A stretch of 16,053 nucleotides of DNA from Larix sibirica (Eukaryota; Streptophyta; Pinopsida; Pinales; Pinaceae). Every line of letters begins with the position of its first letter. Within the stretch, counting starts at the first letter, position 1. Below are positions 1 through 8,374 of this stretch, in pieces. Position numbers and translations under genes: made by a program. The notes under the pieces are model-generated. The model did not search any database. It had not been told where the DNA came from and saw only the letters and a program-made list of their open reading frames with translations. The stretch covers positions 1 through 16,053 of the forward strand of contig NWUY0304504083.1 of NCBI GenBank assembly GCA_004151065.3, in the 5' to 3' direction.

Positions 1-68
1 TCAATTGACATCAATGACTTAAGTTGAATCAGTTGACATCCTCTTTGACATTAGTTGACATCAATGAC
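1..68. repeat. TTGACATC short direct repeats at the left edge
   Basis: The 14-mer ttgacatcaatgac occurs at 5-18 and again at 55-68, a 50-bp offset, and the core TTGAC also occurs near 35 and 46. The second copy runs into the integrase reading frame, just where the first catalytic Asp region of a Ty3/Gypsy integrase would be expected. It is therefore probably a small local duplication that disrupted the relic. TTGAC is also the WRKY W-box core, but nothing here suggests a promoter. Confidence 0.5.
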
Positions 69-876
69 AACCAAAGTTCAACAATATGCATCAGTCCGGG
101 ACTACTCTGCAGAGACAATTGCTCAATTCATTTATGAGAATATCATTACTCGATTCGGGTGCCCCAGAAGTCCCACAAGTGATCAAGAAAATCATTTTTT
201 GAACAATACAATTGAAGAATTGAGAGTTGAATTCCTAATTTAGCATCATAAGAGCAGTCCATAACAACCTCAATCGAATGGAACTGTGGAAGCATTCAAC
301 AAGATTTTGGAAAATGGATTGACCAAAGTATGTTGCACCAATAGGGATCACTGGAATGAGTGGATCCCAGCTATACTATGGGCTTACAGTACGACTACCA
401 AGAAGCTTCACAAGTAGACTCCATTTTAGTTGGTCTATGGCCGAGAAGCAATAGTTCTTGTTGAATTCGTAGCTCCATTTCTTTACATTGTAAACACAAC
501 ATAGATGATAGAAGAAGATTCAGTTGCGGAACGACTTGCGAAACTCATGGAACTTGAGGAATCTCGGTTTATTGCAAAATATCATGCAACCGTGGAAACG
601 GGGCAACAGAAGGCATGGCACAATCACCATATCAAGAAGAAACAATTTTCCAAAGGTGACAAAATGCTCTTGTATGACAAGTTTATGAAGCATCCAAGGA
701 AGTTACAGATGCATTCACTGGGACCCTTCATTCTTGCAGAAATCAAAGATTCAAGCACTGTGAAACTTGCGCAGCTTGATGGTATTTTGCATCCAGGATG
801 GGTGAATGGCACATGCCTGAAGCCCTATATTTTTATCAGTAATGCCACAAGAGATCGCTCCTTCTCTCAAGAGTGA
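55..876 (+). pseudogene. Ty3/Gypsy retrotransposon integrase relic (3' end of pol)
   Basis: This is a single continuous reading frame broken by five in-frame stops (TAG 241, TAA 262, TAG 415, TAG 427, TAG 502) and ending at TGA 874. It carries the C-terminal part of a retrotransposon integrase, which joins element cDNA to host DNA. Visible signatures in order are TRFGCP, the second catalytic Asp in SDQ (codon 181-183), the catalytic Glu in NGTVE (codon 289-291), [17 protein letters not shown], then the C-terminal module GDKMLLYD, LQMHSLGPF (GPY/F motif near 718-729) and VNG..LKPY. Exactly 35 codons separate the Asp and Glu, the D,D(35)E spacing of the family. The first catalytic Asp is not recognisable, and protease, reverse transcriptase and RNase H would lie left of the window. 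No chromodomain is seen. Family assignment is secure; clade is not. It is non-functional. Confidence 0.9.
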
Positions 877-2128
877 GTTAGTTAGAAGTTAGGATTTATT
901 TCTTTCTATTTCGTTTCAGTGATGTTTCTTTTCAATCTTTAGTTGGGTTCCGCAATTTATTTTAGTCGCAAGCTAGTCATCACCATTGTGGTCGGGGGGG
1001 TCCCCACAGCTATAGTCAACATTTGTCAGTATTCTGTTGCAGCAATACAGCTATATTTTCCATCAAATCGATTGTCAATGGTGTGAATTCATAGACACTC
1101 CATCTCACTCAATGTGTCATCATGGATAGTTCCACCATCTCAGCTCTATACTAGCCCTAATTCGTCTAGTTGTCCCACCCATGTGATCCATCATTCATCA
1201 TTACCCCGTTATCGCATGATTGATTCTCAAATCGTTATCCTTGACTTGTGCGATGGCTATCATGAAGATCCCTAGCGCATACCTGGATCCCCAACGCATC
1301 ATTTTCTATCCAATCCATACAATGTGAAAGGCCACCCCACTGCAGCTCCACATCTATAAGGAGACATAACATCCCTTGTCAGCCACAGTCATTTTTCCAC
1401 GCATTGTCTTGTTGTAGCCATGTAAATAGTCTCGCAAGCCCTTGTGTCCTTTCCCTTTATATTATACGAGATGTTATCTCAATTCATACCTTGCTTAGTC
1501 ATTTCCATGTAGAGCACCCCATTGATCATTCCCAAGCCCCGTTCGCGTTAGCTTAACATTTCGATGCACCACGCCCTGCAGGAAGTTCAGGACTCGCGTT
1601 AGCTAGACATTTCAACAAATTGATCTATTCTCTGGACGAGAGTTTCCCTTGATCTTCCTTCCACATCTTGATCTCTCAAGACCCCTTCTGCCACTACGAA
1701 ATTCTATGGGATTTTGAGAGAGTGACGCCCCGCAAGCCAATATGCAGCAGCTACCCTTGCTGGTATTAGTGCCCATGCTTCATCCTCGTTTCTTAGTCTC
1801 CTTAATCCTTGTCTTTGGAAGCTTGGTCTTTTGTTGAACTGGTTGATAGCAGTTTTCCAACTATAATGGAATCCTCGAGAATGAATATTTTGAAGACAAA
1901 AAGTCATTAGCCGAGTCTACTTCCTAGAACGCCACAACTAGGCGAGCTATAGTCTTTCTTGCAGATATTTTTCCCCGGTGCAGGATTTGGTAATTTTATG
2001 CGGTGTAATTGAAATAGCAGCTAAATACCAATGTTGTTCAGTACCAGATGTGCTAGACCGACGTTGTTAAGTACCAAAGTTGGATCCTTCGTTTGAAGGA
2101 CCAATAGTTGAAGATGCTCAAGGATAAG
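877..2128 (+). other. Non-coding 3' tail between Gypsy integrase and LTR
   Basis: No credible coding region is seen in these 1.25 kb; the open frames are short. The composition is more GC-rich than the AT-rich spacer further right. A polypurine-like tract with seven consecutive G lies around 993-1000, and a 20-bp imperfect direct repeat is present at 1543-1562 and 1594-1613. Several plant Gypsy elements carry a long untranslated stretch between integrase and the 3' LTR, and this segment sits in that position. That it belongs to the same element as the integrase is inferred from adjacency. Confidence 0.4.
1543..1613. repeat. Short direct repeat TCGCGTTAGCT..ACATTTC
   Basis: Two copies at 1543-1562 and 1594-1613 share tcgcgttagct, then acatttc, with essentially one substitution and an offset of 51 bp. 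The intervening bases are unrelated. It lies inside the non-coding Gypsy tail. Function is unknown, and it may be a replication-slippage duplication. Confidence 0.6.
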
Positions 2129-2343
2129 TGATGCAACACAGTTGACTTGAGGGCAATTCAACCTCTGTGGTTAGGGCTTGTTGGCTCCTTCATTTTTTAT
2201 AAGGACCAGAAAAGGGAGGAAGAAGAGAATACTGAGGAAAGATGTTGCAGAAAGGAAGGAAGTTGTGGAGAAGTACCAGAAGTTCCGAAAGAAAAGTAAC
2301 GACCGCAACAACTTTTGGACTAGTTTTGGACCCACTCCACAAG

Positions 2344-2350
2344 TATAAAA
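2344..2350 (+). promoter_or_regulatory. TATA box candidate of the Gypsy LTR
   Basis: TATAAAA in the context agtataaaagga. It lies about 215 bp into the proposed LTR and upstream of the AATAAA-like signals, as expected for an RNA polymerase II retrotransposon promoter. It is supported only by motif and context. Confidence 0.35.
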
Positions 2351-2785
2351 GGAATCATAGGATAAGTGGAGAAGAAGAGGAGGAGGAGAGAGCATGCAAT
2401 GCAATCCAAAGAGAATTTGAGCACCAAATCAAAGACAGAAGAGACAGAGACAAATAGATATGTAGAAGAATTTATGTAATCAAGTTTTGGGTTCTATCTA
2501 TATGAGGTTATATCCCGTGACAGGTAATTCCACAGTGAATGTAAGGCTTAAATCCCTAATGTAAGTTGTTGTAATGAATATCTATTGAATATAATGAAAA
2601 CAATTATTTTTCCCCTTCAAATTTATGTGACATGACATATGGTTTTTTTTATGTCTGTTTATTTTTACTATTCTTATTTACATGAATGAATAAAGAATAT
2701 AGTTAAGTATTGTTGTGGTATAATTGATTGGATAATGTGCTAATGTATGTTACTGTAAACCCTCAACCGCAACCATACAGTTAAC

Positions 2786-2849
2786 CAATCCCCATATTAT
2801 GTTGGTCTTGGTTGTGCTTCGGGTGAGACCTTCCCCCTTAAGGGGATTG
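2786..2849. repeat. Inverted repeat with CCCCTTAAGGGG palindrome
   Basis: Perfect 12-bp palindrome ccccttaagggg at 2834-2845. In addition, caatcccc at 2786-2793 is the exact reverse complement of ggggattg at 2842-2849, so the segment could fold two alternative ways. It sits near the presumed junction between the Gypsy LTR and the Copia fragment. Function is unknown. Confidence 0.5.
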
Positions 2850-2889
2850 AAAATGCCAGCACACTAGACTACAACGGTGCCCTTTTGTT

Positions 2890-3115
2890 GGCCCATGCGC
2901 AAGAACCCCTGTCTCAATTTTGTACCAACAATTGTCTATCATCCCACTAGCTCAAACAAAAAGATGGTGATGTAAATTGTACTTCATCAACTTTGTCGAA
3001 TATAGTTCACTTTCAATTGCTAAGATCTTATCTTGTGGATTGAAAACATGTTGCTTTTCCAAAACATGTCTTACTGGATTTTGAACAAGCATGTAAAATG
3101 ACCATTATGGGAGGG
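2890..3115 (+). pseudogene. Eroded 3' end of Ty1/Copia RNase H coding region (tentative)
   Basis: Immediately upstream of a purine tract and Copia-like LTR. One frame gives NFVPT (2916-2930); a shifted frame gives KDGDVNCTSSTLSNIVHFQ (2960-3016). These align by eye with the ..FVPT..QVADI.TK.LS...FVHF..LLG tail that ends plant Copia polyproteins, which is known family knowledge. A frameshift and an extra stretch separate the two pieces, and the conserved TK is lost. The match is weak and was made without alignment software. The main support is the position, directly before the PPT/LTR junction. The rest of the element is missing. Confidence 0.3.
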
Positions 3116-3664
3116 TGTTAGAGATAATGATCATATTTAGAACAAAGACATATTAATACTTAACATAAAATATAGTATCATTATAAAAGGGATGTAATAA
3201 AAAGGAATTTGTGGACCTAGATGTATAATAAAAGCTCACTATTAAAGCTATGTAATAAAAAGGCATTTAATGTCGTAATTAATATAGTAATTAATGTAGT
3301 CATTAATAGTTAGGTGTTTGGGAGTTACGTAATGCAATTCTCTTTTCCCATTATGTAATGAGACTTTACATCAGCGTCCTCCAATGTCATTTGAATGAAT
3401 CCACTTTTTGTCATTATAATGTGTATCCATGTCCATGCTTGTGTCTAAAACTCTAGGAAGTGCATTAGGTGTGTCTAATTTGCATAACAAAGTAGAGCCT
3501 ATAGAAAGGGCCAAGTGGACTTCTAAGTCAAAGGCACTGCATAATGTATATGATTTTACTATGATATAACTATAATGAGAATGAGTAGACCATTATGGAC
3601 ATTATGTTGTATCTTTGTATTCTTTTGTGTATGGAATTGTTTTTTATTCATTTATCTTTACTAC
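3116..3664 (+). mobile_element. Ty1/Copia-type LTR (3' LTR of a truncated element)
   Basis: A purine tract ttatgggaggg (3105-3115) abuts TGTTAGAGATAATGATCA. A polypurine tract followed by TGTTAG is the standard 3' LTR junction of plant Copia elements. A plausible right end is ..ctttactaca at 3655-3664, giving a TG...CA element of about 550 bp with a short imperfect terminal inverted repeat (TGTTA/TACTACA). The body is AT-rich with ATAAAA-type signals. No target-site duplication was found at 3665, consistent with a 3' LTR whose 5' partner is gone. The left end is well supported by the PPT junction; the right end is a guess within perhaps 100 bp. Confidence 0.5.
3192..3310 (+). repeat. Tandem short repeats inside the Copia LTR
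   Basis: The motif atgtaataaaaagg.attt occurs at 3192-3210 and 3251-3269. A 12-bp unit of the form gtaattaatrta is repeated three times at 3275-3286, 3287-3298 and 3299-3310, the last with changes. Short subrepeats are common in LTR U3 regions, where they can act as enhancer arrays; no activity is shown here. Confidence 0.55.
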
Positions 3665-4466
3665 AAGAACTTCATGTAGTGAGAACTTAGATGCACAGAG
3701 CCCTACTGAATCTATTGCCCTTCTCTACTGCATCATTATTGCAATGGCATTGTGGTTTCGGGTGTTAATTATGTTGCTTTGCATAATTTAAACCATAACA
3801 AAGCATGTCAAAGATATATTCTAATCACATGATGTAATTTACATTTTCATAAATCTACAAGTATTGCTAAACACAACTATATCACTGTGCACCTTTCTTC
3901 AATATTAAATTTTGAAAAATGCATTTGGTCATAAGTAGATTCAAAGGTATCAATCCCCTTTACTCGAATGTCTCTATGCTTATTTGGATCAAAAGGCCCA
4001 ATTAGGTTGATGTTGTGCTATGTACGCATGATGAAATATGCATTTTAATATGTTTAAAACAAGGAATCATTTGACAAAATCACATAATTTTACGCATTTA
4101 CTTTTATGTTGATGAAATTTCCGAGTCTTTAAAATTATCAACAAAATTTTGCACTTGAAGATTAATCTTTCAACCATATGATTTTATGTTATACTAAGAC
4201 ACCATCATCATTACCTTTAGACCAATTTTCTATGTAGAATTGCTATATACCTTACATACTACGGTTTTCAAGATAGGTAAAAATATTCCACAATATTTAT
4301 TCATTATGAATAATTGTTATATATTCTAAAGACAATATAATGTTTTTTCATTATAACTATCAAATTATGCAATTACTATTATTCGAACATAGTATATCTA
4401 TTTTATTATATATCATTCAACCATAATCATGATAACACCATATCTTTAACAATTTAACAAATTTTA
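3665..4466. other. AT-rich intergenic spacer, no gene seen
   Basis: All frames are full of stops and no splice-linked coding pattern, tRNA or recognisable transposon domain was found. A small ctaca/tgtag hairpin lies at 3661-3680, next to the proposed LTR end. Confidence 0.6.
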
Positions 4467-4742
4467 AAGGGAGAGAATATGACTAACATACTTCCATATC
4501 CTTTGTCAATTATCCATTTTAATGCCTAATGTTTGCACTAACTTCATACAAGATAAAAAGCAGAGCAAATCTATTACTGACTCAATAGAAAGTTATAAAT
4601 TTTGAGAATTCTCTTATTTATTTTCTTCTATGTACTTCGATCAACATTCTCCTTTATATTGACATTAATTACTATTTTTTTTTTTCAACAAAGGAGATTG
4701 TGGATTAGCTACTTGTTTTCATCAGCCATTCCGAAGAAACAT
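4467..4742. repeat. Tandem duplication, copy 1 (277-bp period)
   Basis: Diverged first copy of a direct tandem repeat. Shared landmarks with copy 2 are the opening ggagaga..atgac, a perfectly conserved 21-bp block at 4514-4534, gatcaaca, and the end block tagctacttgtttt. The 21-bp block and the end block both lie exactly 277 bp before their counterparts. The copy ends with ttccgaag..ataaaa. A run of nine or more T at about 4675-4685 is specific to this copy. No coding potential. Confidence 0.75.
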
Positions 4743-5054
4743 AAAAAGGAGAGAAATGACTGATGTACTTCTCTATCCTTTATCAATTACCCATTTTAAT
4801 GCCTAATGTTTACATTACTTCGTACGAGAAAAAGCCAAGCATTATTGCTTGCTTTATAGCACGTTACAAGTACTGGGAATTATATCTTTTATTTTATTCT
4901 ATTCACTTAGATCAACATGTTATTTTAGATTGAAATTAAATACATTTTATTATCTGATCTGAATAAAGAGGAAATGGCTGTTTAGCTACTTGTTTTTCAC
5001 CGGCCATGGATGACTTGTCCTGCTCATACAAATTGTTCCGAAGAGATATAAAAG
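4743..5054. repeat. Tandem duplication, copy 2
   Basis: Second copy, starting aaaaaggagagaaatgac. The 21-bp block is at 4791-4811 and the end block tagctacttgtttt near 4983. Relative to copy 1 it carries about 30 extra bases between the gcc near 5004 and ttccgaag at 5036, so its end is offset by 307 rather than 277 bp. The scattered substitutions suggest an old duplication. A TATAAAAG at 5046-5053 falls at the end, with no gene following it. Confidence 0.75.
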
Positions 5055-5777
5055 TTCTCATCTTATGAAGCCTTTGGTTTTTCCGTGGGAGCCTTAAAAT
5101 CTAGGGTTTTACACATTTAGGTTTCAGGCACAAATAACCTTGGTTCACATAACCTAACTTATATAAGTGGTCCCTTTTGTTTTATCAATTTAGATTTCTG
5201 AAGTATCCTCAACTAATGCTCTATTTGTTATGTATCCAAACAATAAGATATTCCATCACAAAAGCCATTATGAACTGCTAATCTTGGTCATGCCTATAGA
5301 AACAATGTCATTAATTTAGATAAAGGGATATAGAGAGAGGTTAAGCTTAACTTTATTAAAACGTCCACAACATATTGGACAAAAAACTTACATTTGATGC
5401 AACACTTCATCAGAGAAATGAAAGAAAAGATTAATGCAAGAAAGATACATCCATGGTCTGATACAAAGAAGTTTTGGATTGCTCGTTTGGACTTGGCCAC
5501 CTCCTCAAAGAAATGTCTCTGCACCCGAATGTCCATTGTCCTCGAGGCTTGCTTGGCTTCAAAAAGAGAGTATCTCAAGTAGGAAAATAGATGAAGGAAC
5601 CATAGGATTCCATATTGGAAATAAACAATTAAAGAAATGAGATAAAATGAAATGGTTATTTCTCTCATGACTTCTCAACTAGGCCAACTTAATAAAACAA
5701 GCATTACCACTTAGTAGACAATTAATCCACTGAATAAATGCAAGCCTAGTTCCTTGATCAACAAACCTAACATCAAT
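5055..5777. other. Intergenic spacer with no supported gene
   Basis: A 124-codon open frame on the minus strand (5294-5668) is the longest here. Its translation is hydrophobic and low in complexity, matches no family I recognise, and has two overlapping plus-strand frames of similar quality. I regard it as chance or an eroded repeat. A telo-box-like ctagggtttt lies near 5101. Nothing else is supported. Confidence 0.5.
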
Positions 5778-6085
5778 TCTCTGTCAAGACGTGGTCTAGA
5801 TCAAGTTTGCTACAACAAAGACCCAAGTTCAAAACCCAATGGGAACGTGCCCTGTGTTAACAGGGTTGACCAAGTCATTTCTGGGGTGTGGGTCATGTTA
5901 ATGCGAAACACTAGTTTCATGATAATGCAAAGGTGCTATTAAGGGTAGTCTTTGTGCTAATGCAATCGGGGAAATTCCAGGGTGAATTTGATAGAATAAA
6001 TACTCATGTCCCGGCTTCATAGCCAAAGGTGAATTACATTCTCTCCATTGAGAAGGGCTTTGAAGACTAAAAAGAAAAACACTAT
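5778..6085 (+). mobile_element. Candidate tRNA-derived SINE
   Basis: An RNA polymerase III internal promoter pair is visible: an A-box-like tggtctagatc at 5792-5802 and a B-box-like agttcaaaacc at 5826-5836. Their starts are 34 bp apart, as in tRNA-derived plant SINEs. The A box lies close to the presumed 5' end, followed by a roughly 200-bp non-coding body and an A-rich tail (ctaaaaagaaaaac, about 6067-6080). The 7-mer catcaat at 5771-5777 recurs at 6086-6092, just outside both proposed ends, and could be the target-site duplication. A 7-bp match is short and may be chance. No other copy is present in the window. Confidence 0.4.
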
Positions 6086-6175
6086 CATCAATGATATGGG
6101 TATTAATACATATAAAAATAAATAAGCATACATGATTTAAATCCTAGCTGCACACTGCTAGTTTATTCCAGTGTT

Positions 6176-6216
6176 ACATGGGGACGCACTCCCGTGGGTG
6201 GAGTGCTCCCCCATGT
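6176..6216. repeat. Hairpin-forming inverted repeat
   Basis: Arms 6176-6192 (acatggggacgcactcc) and 6200-6216 (ggagtgctcccccatgt) pair at 15 of 17 positions around a 7-nt loop. It opens a GC-richer patch with recurring GGGGA/TCCCC motifs, including a second small inverted repeat ggggatgt..acatcccc at about 6578-6599. It may be the edge of an unclassified DNA transposon, but no partner terminus or transposase was found. Confidence 0.65.
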
Positions 6217-6286
6217 TTCCCGTGTTTCTAGAACAGAGAAACTCAATGTGGGGCGTTTTCCAAGAAATGGAGGATGTTTCCCTTTT

Positions 6287-6377
6287 GTGTGAAACAAAAG
6301 CTTCCTGAGCATTCTCCCTCTGAAAGGGGGACTCCTGGGTGTCCCTTCTCTGAAAAAAGGGATTCCTGGGCATCCCA
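6287..6377. repeat. 30-bp tandem repeat, about three units
   Basis: Two clear adjacent 30-bp units, 6318-6347 and 6348-6377, follow the pattern ctctgaaa..ggg.ttcctgggcatccc with a few substitutions. A third, more degenerate unit precedes them (about 6287-6317, ending cttcctgagcattctcc). Because the unit is a multiple of three, all frames stay open and short repeat-coded ORFs appear on both strands. I do not regard these as genes. Confidence 0.7.
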
Positions 6378-7889
6378 ATGTTTTTTTCCCAGTGGCCTTG
6401 GAAAATGTCAATTTTTTAAAACAAAAAACTTTAAAGTGAATGTGAATATGTTTTCATTGTTTATGTTTGTGACATGTCATTGTTTCTCATAAATTTAAGT
6501 TTTTTACTTTTTGGATTTCAGAAAGGGCCTTCTATGTCAGGGACCTCGACTTTTCCCATGATATTTCCTAAAATTGGGGGATGTCTCCACACATCCCCAG
6601 AAATAGATTCCCATGTCCCCCATACCAGACACTTAGTGGAACATTGGTTTGTTCTAGCCACTTCATATTTGAAAATGGCTGTTGGCCTTAGTGGGACAAG
6701 CATCTGAACATGGTAGTCTCAAAAGAAAACATGGTAATCAATACCTCATAACTAAGTTTTTACCACGAATGCTCTTTAACTAAATGGAGCTAGTATGGTC
6801 AAGAATGATGTTAAAAAGCTGAATCTGAATAGGGGTATTGAACAGATTGATAAATTTACAAATACCCATTGCATTAGCATGTTCAAAATAGACAGAGACA
6901 ATTCACCTTAGAGCTTGGAAACTAGGGTTTACTCGGTGCCATAATGATACAAGCCCAGTCAATATTTCTGCTTTTGGAAAAAATAAAATGAGAAAGTAAC
7001 CTATATGCTGAGGCAAAAAATACATAAACTGATGCTGACATTCTTTTGACCCTAGAAAAGCTACATATGTGTCAAATTTAGATCATTGCTCTGCAAGGGC
7101 CATCAGAGAAGTCCCACTGTAAGATGCCCTTGTAATGCTGAAGATGCATCATGGGAGCAATCACTCTCTCAATCTTCGATGCAAAATATTTAGAACTAAA
7201 GAGGACAATCTGAGCCCCACCTCTCTGAATGTGATAAATTGGAAAACAAATGATGTACTAAAACATTCCTTTCCAACTAAGAGTTTGGTTATCCTACATA
7301 TGTATATAGTACATTGTGATCAATTCCAGTGTAGCATTCTGTCAAGAGAATCAACAGAATCAGCACAAACTACGAAAAATAACCATGATTAAGATTGGCT
7401 GCAGTAATTTGAAACAATGAGAGTATAACATCTAGGAATCTTCAATAAGAAAAAACTTTGACATCCAATAGCTGTACAGATATCCACCAATTACTGTCTC
7501 AAAGCACCCAATCCACCCAATAAACTTGAAAGGAGTCACCCTAAGTAGATTTGGCTCCGAGAAATCGATCTCCTTATCAAAGCAATGACGCAACATATCC
7601 CAATGGTTGTCCCATTTAAAGATAGCGTATCTGCAGTCTGCACTGTATAATCATCTGAGAACTCACGTACACATTTCTTTCTAAAAACCCAGACTATCTG
7701 TCATCTGATCGTCAGCATAAACTGATTTGCTCTCAAAAGAGCACATCTTCAGATGTCCAACTCGTGAGCATCTAATCTAAGTGTAAAATGTTCCCTTGGA
7801 TGTATTTTGGTAAATTGTAAGTAAGGCTTTGGAAGCTCCATTCACATATAAATTCAGGAAATAATTAAAAGCAGCTTCAGTCACCAACA
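6378..7889. other. Spacer and presumed 3' UTR side of the kinase gene
   Basis: No coding region is supported. Its right part, just below the kinase stop codon at 7890, must include the 3' UTR of the minus-strand gene. I could not find a convincing AATAAA (TTTATT on this strand) within the first 150 bp, so the polyadenylation site is not placed. A telo-box-like actagggttt occurs near 6924. Confidence 0.5.
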
Positions 7890-8374
7890 TCATTTACCAT
7901 TATGCCTTGGAGAATGGCTATGTGGTGGCATACAAGCATCCTTGCTAATGGCTCTTGGAGGTCCATTCTTTGAAGGCAACTGTCCATTTCCATTTGTCAT
8001 GCGTGGGTGCCGGCTTAAGCGCATAGATTGCACAGCTTGATGATGCAAGGACGAGCTTGCCATGTCCTTCAAATTTAACAAAGGTGTAAGAGCTTCAATA
8101 ACATCATCCATAAGAGGCCTGGCTTTAGGATCCCGACTTAGGCAATGCTGTGCTATCTGAGAAGCCCTTTGCGCCCCTTTCACAGAATAGTTAAATTCCA
8201 ACCGAGGGTCTACAAGACGATACAGCTTTCTTTTGTCCATAAGATAAGGCCGAGCCCATGCCACCAGATTATGTTCCCCACTTGGCCTGTTTTTATCCAT
8301 AGATCTTCGACCAGTTAACAATTCAAGTAGCACAACACCAAAACTGTAGACATCGCTTTTAGATGTCAAGTGTC
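7890..8374 (-). CDS. PBL34-like: Kinase terminal exon (subdomains IX-XI and C-terminal tail)
   Basis: The acceptor is ttgtgtttcag ending at 8375, and the exon begins GA (second and third bases of a split Gly codon) followed by [14 protein letters not shown]. The coding part ends at TGA, 7892-7890. It holds the alpha-F Asp (SDVYSFG), the alpha-G/H region, the conserved Arg of KARP and a roughly 50-residue tail rich in Ser, His, Pro and Asn. An open frame appears to begin at a TTG at 8369, but that is only the Leu of HLTSK and not a real start. Confidence 0.93.

Larger units (their letters stand above)
2129..2880 (+). mobile_element. Probable Ty3/Gypsy 3' LTR (boundaries approximate)
   Basis: A possible LTR start is TGATGCAACA at 2129, just after a purine-rich aaggataag. 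Downstream is a promoter-like TATAAAA at 2344-2350 and two strongly purine-rich stretches (about 2206-2240 and 2358-2390). A T/A-rich polyadenylation-like region follows (tattgaatataatgaaaa near 2582-2599, AATAAA at 2689-2694). This U3-R-U5-like order on the same strand and downstream of the integrase relic supports an LTR. The right end is not defined: no CATCA-type terminal inverted repeat or target-site duplication was found. The second copy needed to prove an LTR lies outside the window. Confidence 0.4.

Noticed and set aside
2171-2457. Overlapping open frames on both strands within the LTR
   Set aside because: They arise from purine-rich LTR sequence (Lys/Arg/Glu-rich on one strand, Phe/Leu/Ser-rich on the other) and match no family.
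5294-5668. 124-codon minus-strand open frame
   Set aside because: Hydrophobic, low-complexity translation with no recognisable motif, overlapped by two comparable plus-strand frames. No splice or promoter support.
6158-6492. Several 70-82 codon frames on both strands
   Set aside because: They are open because the 30-bp tandem repeat is a multiple of three; the repeat coding is not protein-like.
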